The notes under the pieces were generated by a model. The model was not told where the DNA came from and searched no databases. It worked only from the letters and a program-made list of their open reading frames with translations. DNA of 64,000 nucleotides. Source: Clostridia bacterium (lineage in GTDB: Bacteria > Bacillota > Clostridia > Oscillospirales > CAG-382). The position numbers were made by a program, and so were the translations under genes. Positions 46,865 through 55,265 of this stretch are shown here, in pieces. The stretch covers positions 60,718 to 124,717 of the forward strand of contig JAFRPL010000001.1 of the NCBI GenBank assembly GCA_017429165.1. The letters are read 5' to 3'. How positions within the stretch are numbered: position 1 is the stretch's first letter; each line of letters begins with the position of its first letter.

Positions 46865-46893
46865 TTCAAAAACCGCGGTTACTTTGATATAAT
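46865..46893 (+). promoter_or_regulatory. sigma-A promoter of carD-like gene
   Basis: TTCAAA (46865-46870), 17-bp spacer, TATAAT (46888-46893), 88 bp before the CarD-family start, leaving an untranslated leader of about 80 bases. Confidence 0.6.
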
Positions 46894-46980
46894 AATAATG
46901 TAAAAAGGCGATGTGTTTGCCCGCGTCGCGCGGCGCGGAAAGCGACGGCACGGAACAAGATTTCGCGGAGGAAAATTGCG

Positions 46981-47502
46981 ATGTTTGAGACAGGCGAAAA
47001 AATTGTATACGGCCCCGGCGGCGTATGTACAGTCACCGGCACCTGCGTTTCGCCGTTCGGCGGCGGAGACCTGCGCGTATACTACAAGCTGCAGCCGCTG
47101 GACGAAAACGGCTCGGTCTTTTACACCCCCGCGGAAGGCGGAAAAGCCGTCATTCGTCCGCTCGTCACGCGCGAAGAAGCGGAAAAGATCATAGCCGAAG
47201 CGCCGAAATGCGTTCCGCTTAAGGTCGAACACGAAAAACAGCGCCGCGATATCTACCGCGCCGCCATTGCGACCGCCGACCCGCGCGAATACATACGGCT
47301 TATCATAACGGTGGAACACCGCCGCATAAACGCCATGCGCACCCACCGCCATATCGCGGTGACCGACACCGAATTCGAACGCACGGCCCGCTATTCGCTG
47401 TTCAACGAGTTCGCCATAGTTCTGGGCAAAACTTACAGCGAAACAGAGCGCGTATTCCGCGCCGCGCTCGCGCCGCTGTTCGAGCAGGCGATGAACGGAT
47501 AA
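46981..47502 (+). CDS. CarD-family transcriptional regulator
   Basis: A 173-residue member of the CarD/CdnL family, which binds RNA polymerase beta and affects open-complex formation. The N-terminal Tudor-like fold is FETGEKIVYGPGGVCTVTG through about residue 60, and the C-terminal helical part (about 75-165) is typical in length, with a mid-protein basic stretch (EHEKQRRD). GGAGG precedes the ATG. The gene is monocistronic, with a promoter at 46865 and a terminator at 47536. Which genes it regulates is unknown. Confidence 0.85.
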   Translation: MFETGEKIVYGPGGVCTVTGTCVSPFGGGDLRVYYKLQPLDENGSVFYTPAEGGKAVIRPLVTREEAEKIIAEAPKCVPLKVEHEKQRRDIYRAAIATADPREYIRLIITVEHRRINAMRTHRHIAVTDTEFERTARYSLFNEFAIVLGKTYSETERVFRAALAPLFEQAMNG

Positions 47503-47535
47503 GGCCCGCCCGTTAAAACCGCATACGAATAAAAC

Positions 47536-47561
47536 AACAGCCGGCAAAATTGCCGGCTGTT
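47536..47561. terminator. Terminator with AACAGCCGGCA stem
   Basis: Perfect 11-bp arms AACAGCCGGCA (47536-47546) and TGCCGGCTGTT (47551-47561), loop AAAT. It lies between the convergent carD and lipoprotein genes and can serve both. The same stem core occurs at 48729-48756. Confidence 0.75.
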
Positions 47562-47583
47562 ATTGTGTTGGAAAATACTTATG

Positions 47584-47619
47584 GATCGTGATTGCACGCG
47601 GGGCGTGCGGATCACGATC
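47584..47619. repeat. Long inverted repeat GATCGTGAT / ATCACGATC
   Basis: Perfect outer arms 47584-47592 and 47611-47619 plus inner arms GCACGC (47594-47599) and GCGTGC (47603-47608). No T tract adjoins it, so it is more likely an operator or mobile palindrome than a terminator. Confidence 0.6.
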
Positions 47620-47669
47620 TGCTTTCGGCAAAACAGCGGTATGAGTTCCGCGTTATGCGCCGAAGAAAA

Positions 47670-48494
47670 TCATTCGCCCGCAAAGCGTTCTATCGCCTCT
47701 TTGGCGACAGAGGGAACGGCAAAATACCCGCGTTTGGCGATGAGCTCCGTTATCTCTTCGTCCGTGAAACTGCGCGCGCCGCGGCTGAAATCGTCTATCC
47801 GTATTGCCGCCATGACTTTCCACACGTCCTGCGCGCCTTTGTCGTATCCGTCGTCGGGCGCTATGAAAAGCAGATAATCGGCGTCGTCGTAGACGGGCGG
47901 CGAATACAGCGGCATAGACTGATACGCGCTGCCGTCGTCGAGGAACGAGTATTCTTCGGCAAGCGTGATGACGGCGGGAATATTTTCGCCGACCGAAACT
48001 TTTGTGACGTAAAAGCGCGTGAGCGTGAAGTTGCGCACGATATCGGAATATACGCCTTCAAACGCCTCGTGATAGACTCTGCCGTCGTAACGGCTGTAGC
48101 TTACGGAAGCTATCTTTCTGCCCACTATCACCGCGCCGTTTTCGGGCAGCCCGATCCGTATGAGCTCGTCGAGACTGCTTATGGCGACAGGTTCGGAAAG
48201 CTCAAGGCTGTTCTTCACCTCGCCGAAATCGGGCAGCGTCTGGTTTGCGGTGCGGTTTTCCGCCGGAAATTCAAAATCGTCGTATATCACGGCGGCGTCC
48301 TGCGGTTCGGCGCCTTCCTGATTTTCCATGGCGGGATCCGCCGGTTTTTCGACTTCAGACATTTTTCCATCCTGCGCCGCGGGCCCGTCGTCGTATTTTC
48401 CGGCGTCAACGGGTTTTGCGCACGCAAAAAGCATAAGCGTAAGCGCCGCGGCGAGCGTGAGCGACAATACCGCAAGCTTTATGATTCTGTTCAT
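47670..48494 (-). CDS. Lipoprotein of unknown function
   Basis: A 274-residue exported protein. MNRIIKLAVLSLTLAAALTLMLFAC supplies a signal peptide and lipobox LFAC; an acidic linker follows; a mixed alpha/beta body contains YSFLDDGSAYQSMPLYSPPVYDDADYLLF-like stretches. I recognise no family. The promoter region upstream (near 48590) has a TATAAT but no clear -35. The gene lies between two terminator hairpins, so it is probably transcribed alone; its AAAGGAG ribosome binding site precedes the ATG. Confidence 0.65.
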   Translation of the reverse strand: MNRIIKLAVLSLTLAAALTLMLFACAKPVDAGKYDDGPAAQDGKMSEVEKPADPAMENQEGAEPQDAAVIYDDFEFPAENRTANQTLPDFGEVKNSLELSEPVAISSLDELIRIGLPENGAVIVGRKIASVSYSRYDGRVYHEAFEGVYSDIVRNFTLTRFYVTKVSVGENIPAVITLAEEYSFLDDGSAYQSMPLYSPPVYDDADYLLFIAPDDGYDKGAQDVWKVMAAIRIDDFSRGARSFTDEEITELIAKRGYFAVPSVAKEAIERFAGE

Positions 48495-48675
48495 AATAAA
48501 TACTCCTTTCTAAAAAGGTCGGTATATGGTTTTGCCGTCGGGTAAAACGGCGCGTAAAAAACGTTCTTATCTTTTTCCATTTTTATTATAACAAAAAAGC
48601 AAAAAAAATAAAAGCGATTTTTTACTCAAATTTTCGCTTTGCTTTTTGTGAAACATGCATATTTTCCGCGACTGA

Positions 48676-48716
48676 CTCTGAACTTTCATGCTCAAACGCG
48701 AATTATGAGTTCAGAG
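48676..48716. repeat. Inverted repeat CTCTGAACT / AGTTCAGAG
   Basis: Nine-base perfect arms at 48676-48684 and 48708-48716 with a 23-base loop in the intergenic region upstream of the lipoprotein at 47670. Function unknown. Confidence 0.5.
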
Positions 48717-48728
48717 CCGGGTACAAAC

Positions 48729-48756
48729 AACAGCCGGCAAAGATTTGCCGGCTGTT
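48729..48756 (-). terminator. Terminator with AACAGCCGGCAAA stem
   Basis: Arms 48729-48741 and 48744-48756; the minus-strand exit is TTGTTTG. It ends the AlgJ-like lipoprotein gene and shares its stem core with the hairpin at 47536. Confidence 0.7.
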
Positions 48757-48791
48757 CTTGCTTTTATACTGTTCCGATATTCGCCGTATTT

Positions 48792-50228
48792 TTACGACCT
48801 TGCGATGCCGTCGAGATAGGATTCGCTGCAGATTATGATGATGTAATCGACCGTTCTGTTTTCCTTGCCCTGCTCGTTGTAGCTGTAGTAACGCTGGGTG
48901 TCGGTGAGGTTGATATTGAAATCGCCGACCTTGTTGAGCATAACGCGGTTGAAGCGTTCGCAGAGTATATCGGAAAAATTGACGGCGGAGCTGTCGCGGT
49001 AGATGAGCGCGCACGGGAGCTGTTTGCGGTTGGTGGCGAACAGCAGCTTGTACGCGAGCGTTTCGACCGCGGAGTTGAGCAGCATGGAATCGGATTCGGC
49101 GTATTTTTCGAACTTGGAAATAAAGCCGCTTTCGGTGGCGAGCACGTCGTCTTCGGCGCCTATGTTGAGCGTGAACCTGGGTTTATAGATCGTGGCGGTC
49201 TCGGAAACGTGCGTGCGGTCGATGCCGAGATGGCGTATGACGTCGCCGCCGTAGAAGGTGACTTCTTCGGAAGTGAACTCGGTCTCGAGATCCCTCGCCG
49301 CGGCGGTGGGATGTTTTTTGGCCATTTCGTCGCATATCGCCTTATACACAAGATACCCGGCGTATTCGGTGATATGGCTGTCGGTATCGTAATAGAGCTT
49401 GGTGCCCTTGGCTTTTTCTTCCTCGAACACCGGGCGCATATCTATGGTTATGACGTCGGTCATGCCGAGCGATTCGACTATCTGCTCGTAGCGCGTCTTG
49501 TAGTTTTCCTGCTTGGTGCCTTCGACGAGATATTCGGGATACACCGTGACCTTGTTGGGGATGAGCACGTAGATGATATCGACGTTATCGTTATCGGCAC
49601 GCTTGCGGAAGTTTTTGAGGTACGTGGAGACGCGTTCGCGGAATTTTCTGAGCTCGGTCTGAGTGAGCAGAGTGCTGGACGTGGTCTTGTCGATATTGTT
49701 GATCACGCCGGTGTAGCTCGCCAGGTCGAAATCGTAATACACCTGCGAATCCTTGCCCACGTTCGCGCCGTAGCCGTCGATGCGTTTCATCGCGGTGGAG
49801 TCGTATTCCACGCGCAGCGCCGTAATGGGGCTTTCTTTCAGCGTCTCGGACTGAGCGGTGAGCGAAAGGATGGAAAAGTTGGTGGAATCGATAGTGTATT
49901 CAAGTATGAAATAGCCCGAGATCGAAGCCGTGGAGACTTCCGTGGAACCGTCGGTGACGGTGACGGTGCAGCCCTCGTCGCAGCCGCCCGCTATTATAAC
50001 GGTCTTTTCGGTGACGTGTATGACGTCCTTGACCACGGGGGGATGCGCCTGACCTTCCTCGACCGAGACTTCTTCGGATTCGTCGGCTTTGGATTCCTCC
50101 TTGGATATGAGTTCGGGGATGGAATCGAGCGAATCGATATCTCCGTCCGGCGCGCATGCCGCGAAGACGAGCGCGCAGAGCATTACGACGGCCAGGACCA
50201 TTGCCGTTAAGCCGATGCGTTTTGTCAT
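48792..50228 (-). CDS. AlgX/AlgJ-like SGNH-fold lipoprotein
   Basis: A 478-residue lipoprotein (lipobox LVFAAC, acidic linker to about 60, then an immunoglobulin-like segment to about 125). The C-terminal region resembles the AlgX/AlgJ SGNH hydrolase-like fold: YVLIPNKVTVYPEYLV, DMRPVFEEEKAKGTKLYYDTDSHITEYAGYLVYKAI (Asp-x-His near residue 290), IYRDSSAVNFSDIL in place of the serine-bearing GDS block, and VDYIIIICSESYLD near the end. Proteins of this fold O-acetylate polysaccharides in other bacteria. The catalytic serine context (DSS) is not canonical, so activity is uncertain. GAGGT precedes the ATG; it is 44 bases after the EF-G-like gene. Confidence 0.65.
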   Translation of the reverse strand: MTKRIGLTAMVLAVVMLCALVFAACAPDGDIDSLDSIPELISKEESKADESEEVSVEEGQAHPPVVKDVIHVTEKTVIIAGGCDEGCTVTVTDGSTEVSTASISGYFILEYTIDSTNFSILSLTAQSETLKESPITALRVEYDSTAMKRIDGYGANVGKDSQVYYDFDLASYTGVINNIDKTTSSTLLTQTELRKFRERVSTYLKNFRKRADNDNVDIIYVLIPNKVTVYPEYLVEGTKQENYKTRYEQIVESLGMTDVITIDMRPVFEEEKAKGTKLYYDTDSHITEYAGYLVYKAICDEMAKKHPTAAARDLETEFTSEEVTFYGGDVIRHLGIDRTHVSETATIYKPRFTLNIGAEDDVLATESGFISKFEKYAESDSMLLNSAVETLAYKLLFATNRKQLPCALIYRDSSAVNFSDILCERFNRVMLNKVGDFNINLTDTQRYYSYNEQGKENRTVDYIIIICSESYLDGIARS

Positions 50229-50272
50229 AACAAATACCTCGCTTTTGTTGATATCGGTAAAAAAACTAAAGC

Positions 50273-52345
50273 TTATTCTTCTTCGTTTTCTTTCTTTGCC
50301 GCCTCTATGACCTTTTCGGCAACTTCGGCGGGCGCTTCCTCGTATTTTTTGAATTCAAAGGAGTACACGCCTCTGCCCTGAGTCATGGCGCGGAGCTGTG
50401 TGGCGTAGCTGAGCATTTCGGCTTCGGGGACTTCGGCCTCTATGACCGTGTAACCCTTCTTTTCGGAATCGCTCATGCCCATTATCTTGCCGCGGCGCTT
50501 GGGAAGGTCGCCCATGATATCGCCGGAAAGCGAAGTGGGGATGGTGACCTTGAGCTCGCCCACCGGCTCAAGCAGGACGGCGGCGCACTGTTTCATGCCT
50601 TCCTTGAACGCCAGGTTGGCGGCGATCTTGAACGCCATTTCGGAAGAGTCGACCGGGTGATACGAACCGTCGAACAGGTTGGCTTTGACCTTGATCACCG
50701 GGTAGCCGGCGAGAATGCCTTTCTGCATGGATTCCTGCAGGCCTTTTTCGACCGCCGGGAAGAAGTTCTTGGGCACCGAGCCGCCGAAAACGGTTTCGGA
50801 AAATTCAAGGCCTTCCTGCTCGCCGGGGGCGAATTCGATCTTGACGTGACCGTACTGACCGTGACCGCCGGACTGTTTCTTATGTTTGCCTTCCACAGAC
50901 GCCTTCTTCTTGATGGTCTCGCGGTAGGGGACCTTGGGGGTCTGAAGGTCGACCGAGGTGCCGAAACGGTTCTTTAAGCGCGAAACGACGACCGAAAGGT
51001 GGGTGTCGCCCATGCCGGTGATGATCATCTCTTTGGTCTCGGCGTTGGTGGTGTATTTGATGGTGAGGTCTTCTTCCAGCAGTTTGGAAACGCCGGTGGA
51101 TATCTTGTCTTCGTCGCCTTTTGCTTTGGGTACCACCGCCATCATAAGGCAGGGAGCCGGGAAGGTGATGGCGGGGAATTTATAGCCGAAATCGCTTACG
51201 GCGAGCGTGGCGTTGGTGTTGGTGTTGACCAGTTTTACGGTGTAGCCCAGGTCGCCGTACGCGAGCTCGTCGACTTCGCTTTCTTTCTTGCCCACGCAGG
51301 TGAGTATGCGGGCGATCTTTTCGGACTGGCCGGAGACCTTGTTGACGAGTATCATATCCTTTTTGAGCTCGCCGTTCATGACTTTGAAGAACGACTTTTT
51401 GCCGAAGTTATCGACAGAAGTCTTGAACACGAACAGCGCGGTGGCGCCGTCGGCTTTGGCTTCGACTTCGCATTCCTTGCCGCTGTCGTCTATGACCGTG
51501 TGATGAGTTTTGTCGAGCGGGGAGACGAACGAGGCGGCTATGGTGTCGAGCAGGACGGAAACGCCCGCGAGCGTGGTGGCGGAACCCGCGAACACCGGAG
51601 TGATGGTGCCGGTGAAAAGCCCGGTGTTGAGCGCGTCGGACATTTCTTCGTGAGTGAAGGGCTCTTCGGCAAAGAATTTTTCCATAAGCTCTTCGCTGGT
51701 CTCGGCGAGCGATTCGGTGAGCTCGCTGACGTAGGAATCCATCTGATCTTTCATATCAGCGGGGAGTTCGCATTCGGCCGGTTTGCCGGCTTTGTCGAAC
51801 CTGTACGCTTTTTCGGTGAGCAGGTTGTAGTAGCCCATATCGCCCATTCCCTCGTGGAAAGGCACGAACAGCGGGCAGACGGCGGAGCCGAAAGTCTCGC
51901 GCAGGCCGGAAAGCACGTTTTCGAACTTGGCGTTTTCGTCGTCCATCTTATTGACGAATATGGCTTTGGGCATCTTGCCGGCGTATTCCCAGCACAGCTC
52001 GGTGCCGACCTTGCAGCCGGATTTGCCGTCGACCACGAAAACCGCGGAATCGGCGACCGAAAGCGCCTGCTTGACTTCGCCCACAAAATCGAAATAACCC
52101 GGGGTGTCGAGTATGTTTATTTTTTTACCGTTCCAAACGAGATTCGAAAGCGACGCGGAAATGGAGATGCCGCGCGCGATCTCTTCGGGGTCGAAATCCG
52201 AAACAGTGTTGCCGTCGGCAGTCTTGCCGAGACGGTCGGTAGCTTTTGCAAGGTAGAGCATCGCCTCGGTGAGCGAAGTCTTGCCGTCGCCGCCGTGGCC
52301 GAGCAGGCAGATATTTCTGATCTGGTTGGATTGGAATTTTGCCAT
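50273..52345 (-). CDS. Elongation factor G-like GTPase
   Basis: A 690-residue translational GTPase of the EF-G-like subfamily, not canonical EF-G. Its P loop reads GHGGDGKTS instead of AHIDAGKTT; switch I has EEIARGISI; G3 is DTPGYFDFVGEV, with tyrosine where EF-G has the catalytic histidine; G4 is NKMD. Domains II-V follow, with domain IV KHKKQSGGHGQYGHVKIEF and a glutamate-rich tail. Such proteins accompany canonical FusA in many Firmicutes; their role in translation or ribosome states is not settled. It has its own promoter at 52416-52444 and an AAGGAGA site. Confidence 0.9.
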   Translation of the reverse strand: MAKFQSNQIRNICLLGHGGDGKTSLTEAMLYLAKATDRLGKTADGNTVSDFDPEEIARGISISASLSNLVWNGKKINILDTPGYFDFVGEVKQALSVADSAVFVVDGKSGCKVGTELCWEYAGKMPKAIFVNKMDDENAKFENVLSGLRETFGSAVCPLFVPFHEGMGDMGYYNLLTEKAYRFDKAGKPAECELPADMKDQMDSYVSELTESLAETSEELMEKFFAEEPFTHEEMSDALNTGLFTGTITPVFAGSATTLAGVSVLLDTIAASFVSPLDKTHHTVIDDSGKECEVEAKADGATALFVFKTSVDNFGKKSFFKVMNGELKKDMILVNKVSGQSEKIARILTCVGKKESEVDELAYGDLGYTVKLVNTNTNATLAVSDFGYKFPAITFPAPCLMMAVVPKAKGDEDKISTGVSKLLEEDLTIKYTTNAETKEMIITGMGDTHLSVVVSRLKNRFGTSVDLQTPKVPYRETIKKKASVEGKHKKQSGGHGQYGHVKIEFAPGEQEGLEFSETVFGGSVPKNFFPAVEKGLQESMQKGILAGYPVIKVKANLFDGSYHPVDSSEMAFKIAANLAFKEGMKQCAAVLLEPVGELKVTIPTSLSGDIMGDLPKRRGKIMGMSDSEKKGYTVIEAEVPEAEMLSYATQLRAMTQGRGVYSFEFKKYEEAPAEVAEKVIEAAKKENEEE

Positions 52346-52415
52346 ATTGATTTGTTCTCCTTAAAATATATATTACTTATTTTCAATTAAAACGGGCGTT
52401 TCGCCTCAAATAATG

Positions 52416-52444
52416 ATTATACTGTATTTCCGGCGATTTATCAA
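52416..52444 (-). promoter_or_regulatory. sigma-A promoter of EF-G-like gene
   Basis: Minus-strand TTGATA (52439-52444), 17-bp spacer, TATAAT (52416-52421), 71 bp upstream of the start at 52345. Confidence 0.8.
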
Positions 52445-52522
52445 GTGGGAATATGTGAAAAGCTAATGCTTGAATCATAAAAATATCGCGCCTTTTTTTG
52501 TGCGAATTACACAAAAACGCCG

Positions 52523-53392
52523 TCAGTCGAGCGTCATTCTGCCTATTTTGCCGCCGCGAAATTCGTCGAGCAGCACGCTCGATGTGCGTTCTTCGTTTAT
52601 TTCGCCGCCGGATACCAGGAATCCGCGCGCGCGGCCGATCTTCAAAAGCAGGTCGTAGTTCGTGTCTTCTTCGCACGGTTCTATCTTATAGCGTTCGCGA
52701 AGCAGACCGGAATATCCGCGCTCGCGCAACACGCCGAGCGTGTCGCAGGCGAGTTCGGTAAGGTCGAGTATGTCGTCGCGCACCGATCCCACCGCCGCGA
52801 GCTTTACGCCGGCGGTCTTGTCGCCCAGCTTGGGCCACAGCAGGCCGGGGGTGTCGAGCAGCTCCACGCCGTAGGGCGAAGATATCCACGCGTTGGCCCG
52901 CGTGACGCCCGGACGGTCTTCGGTCTTTGCCTTTTTGGAGCCGGTGAACGCGTTTATGAACGTGGATTTGCCCACGTTGGTGATACCCGCCACGAGCGCG
53001 CGTATCGGCTTGTTTATCCCCTTCTGCGCGCTGCGCGCGAGTTTTTCCGCGCACACTTCTTTGAGCGCCGCGGTGACGGATTTCATATCCGGGTCCTGCT
53101 TGCAGTCGATATAAAGCACCGGCTTGCCCGAATCTTCTTCCGCTTTTGCAACAGCGCGGGTGCGCTGCGGGTCGCACAGCGCGTATTTGTTGAAGACGAG
53201 TATGCGGGGCTTGTTTTTGAACAGAGTTTCAAAATCCGGATTCCGCGAGGTCACGGGGAGCCGCGAATCGGCGAGCTCGATGACCGCGTCTATGAGCGGG
53301 AGGACCTGCTGTATCGCCCTTTTGGCTTTTGCCATATGCCCGGGATACCAGTTTATGGAGTTCCGTTCAAAACCTTTTTCGTTGATCTTCAT
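52523..53392 (-). CDS. rbgA: Ribosome biogenesis GTPase YlqF/RbgA
   Basis: A 289-residue circularly permuted GTPase for 50S subunit maturation. The YlqF signature WYPGHMAKAKRAIQQ starts the protein; the G4 motif FNKYAL lies before G1 (GITNVGKSTFINAF) and G3 (LDTPGLLWP), showing the permutation. A C-terminal helical domain (about 190-289) follows. Its start follows lepB by 19 bases; the upstream spacer contains two copies of a 12-base unit that also spans the lepB stop. Confidence 0.95.
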   Translation of the reverse strand: MKINEKGFERNSINWYPGHMAKAKRAIQQVLPLIDAVIELADSRLPVTSRNPDFETLFKNKPRILVFNKYALCDPQRTRAVAKAEEDSGKPVLYIDCKQDPDMKSVTAALKEVCAEKLARSAQKGINKPIRALVAGITNVGKSTFINAFTGSKKAKTEDRPGVTRANAWISSPYGVELLDTPGLLWPKLGDKTAGVKLAAVGSVRDDILDLTELACDTLGVLRERGYSGLLRERYKIEPCEEDTNYDLLLKIGRARGFLVSGGEINEERTSSVLLDEFRGGKIGRMTLD

Positions 53393-53411
53393 GTTTTTTT
53401 CAATCCACCGG

Positions 53412-54080
53412 TCAATCCACCGAGCCGAATTCGGCGAACGGCGTGACGCGCAGCAGCACCTTGCCCAGGATGGCGCGCTCGTCTATGCAGCCGAAATGCC
53501 GGCTGTCGGAAGAACGGTTGCGGTTGTCGCCCATCACGAACACGTACCCTTCGGGCACAGTGATGGGGCCGGTGAACTGGTCGCGTTTCATATTTGCGTT
53601 TATTTCGCGTTTTACGTACGGCTCGTCCAGCGCCACGCCGTCGACGTATACCGTCCAGGTCTCGAAATCTATGTTCACGGTCTGCCCGCCGCGCGCGATG
53701 AGCCGCTTGACGAGCGGTTTGTTGGTGCCCGGTTCGCAGATCACCAATATGTCGCCGTTTTCATAGCCGCCCACGCCGGTTATTATGAGCTTCTGCCCGT
53801 TTTCGAGCGTGTCTTCCATAGAATGACCGTCGACCGTGACGTATTTGAAGAAAAACAGGAACAAAAGCACCATGCACGCCAGCGCGAGCGCGAACGATTC
53901 CACCCATTCATACGCCTGCTGCAATGCGGGTTTCTTTTCTTTTTCTTCTTTTTCTTTTTGCTTTTGCGCTTTGACTTTTTCAAAAACGCCTTCCGCGCAC
54001 TCGGTCTCGGTCAGCGAGATCTCGTCTTCGTTTTCCGTAAAAATAACGTTCGCGTTGCTTTCGTTTTCTTTGTTTTCCAA
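53412..54080 (-). CDS. lepB: Signal peptidase I
   Basis: Cleaves secretory signal peptides. The 222-residue protein has a long charged cytoplasmic N-terminus (about 58 residues), one transmembrane helix (about 62-80), the catalytic serine in DGHSMEDTL and lysine in LVKRLIARGG, and the substrate-box GDNRNRSSDSRHFG. It appears to start with TTG at 54080, nine bases after AAGGAG; no suitable ATG is near. It is transcribed with rplS upstream only if the terminator between them is leaky. Its products would include the many lipoproteins and secreted proteins of the window (lipoproteins use signal peptidase II). Confidence 0.93.
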   Translation of the reverse strand: MENKENESNANVIFTENEDEISLTETECAEGVFEKVKAQKQKEKEEKEKKPALQQAYEWVESFALALACMVLLFLFFFKYVTVDGHSMEDTLENGQKLIITGVGGYENGDILVICEPGTNKPLVKRLIARGGQTVNIDFETWTVYVDGVALDEPYVKREINANMKRDQFTGPITVPEGYVFVMGDNRNRSSDSRHFGCIDERAILGKVLLRVTPFAEFGSVD

Positions 54081-54104
54081 TTCGTTTTACTCCTTAGGGA
54101 AATA

Positions 54105-54132
54105 AAAAGCACCTATACTGATAGGTGCTTTT
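54105..54132 (-). terminator. rplS terminator
   Basis: Stem AAAAGCACCTAT (54105-54116) and ATAGGTGCTTTT (54121-54132), 4-base loop; on the minus strand the stem ends in TTTTTATTT. Confidence 0.85.
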
Positions 54133-54151
54133 ATTCGAGCGTTCAAAAAGC

Positions 54152-54496
54152 TTAGATCTTTTCCTTGACCTTGGCTGCCTTACCGACTCTGTCGCGCAGG
54201 TAGAAGAGCTTAGCTCTGCGAACTTTACCTCTGCGGACCACCTCGACCGACTGGACGTTGGGCGAATGGAGCGGGAAGGTCTTTTCGGTCCCTACGCCGT
54301 AGGATACGCGGCGGACGGTGAAAGTTTCGCTTATGCCGCCGTTTCTTTTGGCGATGACCGTGCCTTCGAACACCTGCGTTCTGACGCGGGTACCTTCTAC
54401 GATACGGCAATAGACTTTAACGCCGTCGCCTACGTTGAAGGAAGGAACTTTTTCCTTTAACTGCTCATCTGTAAAAGCCTTTAACAGTTCACTCAT
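54152..54496 (-). CDS. rplS: 50S ribosomal protein L19
   Basis: A 114-residue bL19, located at the subunit interface. Family motifs [34 protein letters not shown] and [24 protein letters not shown] are present. It is not in the usual rpsP-rimM-trmD-rplS operon; it stands alone with a promoter at 54565 and a terminator at 54105, followed by lepB and rbgA, the common Firmicutes continuation. An untranslated leader of about 60 bases could hold an L19-type autoregulatory structure, but I cannot confirm one. Confidence 0.97.
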   Translation of the reverse strand: MSELLKAFTDEQLKEKVPSFNVGDGVKVYCRIVEGTRVRTQVFEGTVIAKRNGGISETFTVRRVSYGVGTEKTFPLHSPNVQSVEVVRRGKVRRAKLFYLRDRVGKAAKVKEKI

Positions 54497-54564
54497 GGCT
54501 TTCCTCCTTATAAAATACGGACGTTCTTACGACAGCTGCATTGGACCGCCCTAAATGACACGCA

Positions 54565-54593
54565 ATTATAGCATACTTTTTTTGAAAATGCAA
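54565..54593 (-). promoter_or_regulatory. sigma-A promoter of rplS
   Basis: Minus-strand TTGCAT (54588-54593), 17-bp spacer, TATAAT (54565-54570), 69 bp upstream of the start. Confidence 0.8.
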
Positions 54594-54651
54594 GACTTTT
54601 TTTGCTTTTTTTGCATAATTCATAACTGCACGCATATATGGTGTCTAAAAG

Positions 54652-54691
54652 GAAAGCGCTATACAATATATAGTTGCCGCGCGGCGCTTTC
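54652..54691 (-). terminator. Possible terminator after phosphopantetheinyl transferase
   Basis: GAAAGCGC (54652-54659) and GCGCTTTC (54684-54691) pair across a 24-base loop; the minus-strand exit is CTTTTAG. The left arm overlaps the last codons region only on the far side; weak T tract. Confidence 0.35.
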
Positions 54692-54695
54692 GCGG

Positions 54696-55232
54696 TCAGA
54701 TGTTATCGCCCGCCACCGCAAACAGATATTCGTTGCTGCCGGGGAAACTGACGTTGAGCCGCTTGACCGGCACGCCGTTGACCTTGCCGTAGAAGCGTTC
54801 GCCGTCGTTGACCGAAAAGTTCGAAAAATCCGCCAGCCCCTTGCCGGTGTATTTGCTGTACGCCTCTTTGCGGATCCATATCTTGGCGAAACGCACGCCG
54901 GTGTCTTCGCCGTCGCGCACGTATTCAGCCTCCTCGTCGGTGAAGAAGCGTTCGGCTATCGCCGGAAAATCAGTCTTCGATTCGCCGGTGAAGCGCGAGA
55001 TATGCTCGCCGTCCACGCCGACCTTGCCTTCGGAAATGACGCAGATCATCTTGTCTTCCACGGTGGTGACGCTGATATGGCGGTTTATCCCCTTGAGCTC
55101 GGGCTTGCCCTTGCGGGTGTATTCGATCTCGAGCTCGGGGTTGTTGAAATGCTCGCGCACCGCGTTGAGCAGAGTCGCGTGACGCGCTTCGCGGTTGGGG
55201 TTGTTTTCTAAAACGAGTATATTGAGTGCCAT
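54696..55232 (-). CDS. 4'-phosphopantetheinyl transferase family protein
   Basis: A 178-residue Sfp/AcpS-superfamily protein that would transfer phosphopantetheine to carrier proteins. The first half has KGKPELKGINRHISVT (substrate-binding His) and ISEGKVGVDGEHI (metal-binding Asp-Glu pair, here GVDGE for the usual GVDIE); the second half has RFFTDEEAEYV and the WIRKEAYSKYTGKGL motif (W-x2-KEA-x3-K). It is short for the Sfp type. The start at 55232 follows AAAGGGCAG. It lies 33 bases after gyrA, suggesting a read-through from the gyrase operon. It may serve AcpP or a secondary metabolite carrier. Confidence 0.75.
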   Translation of the reverse strand: MALNILVLENNPNREARHATLLNAVREHFNNPELEIEYTRKGKPELKGINRHISVTTVEDKMICVISEGKVGVDGEHISRFTGESKTDFPAIAERFFTDEEAEYVRDGEDTGVRFAKIWIRKEAYSKYTGKGLADFSNFSVNDGERFYGKVNGVPVKRLNVSFPGSNEYLFAVAGDNI

Positions 55233-55265
55233 TTTACTGCTGCCCTTTCATAAAACACAAAGATT

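Noticed and set aside
54497..54564. L19 ribosomal-protein leader RNA
   Set aside because: Leader exists, but I cannot match a specific conserved structure by eye.
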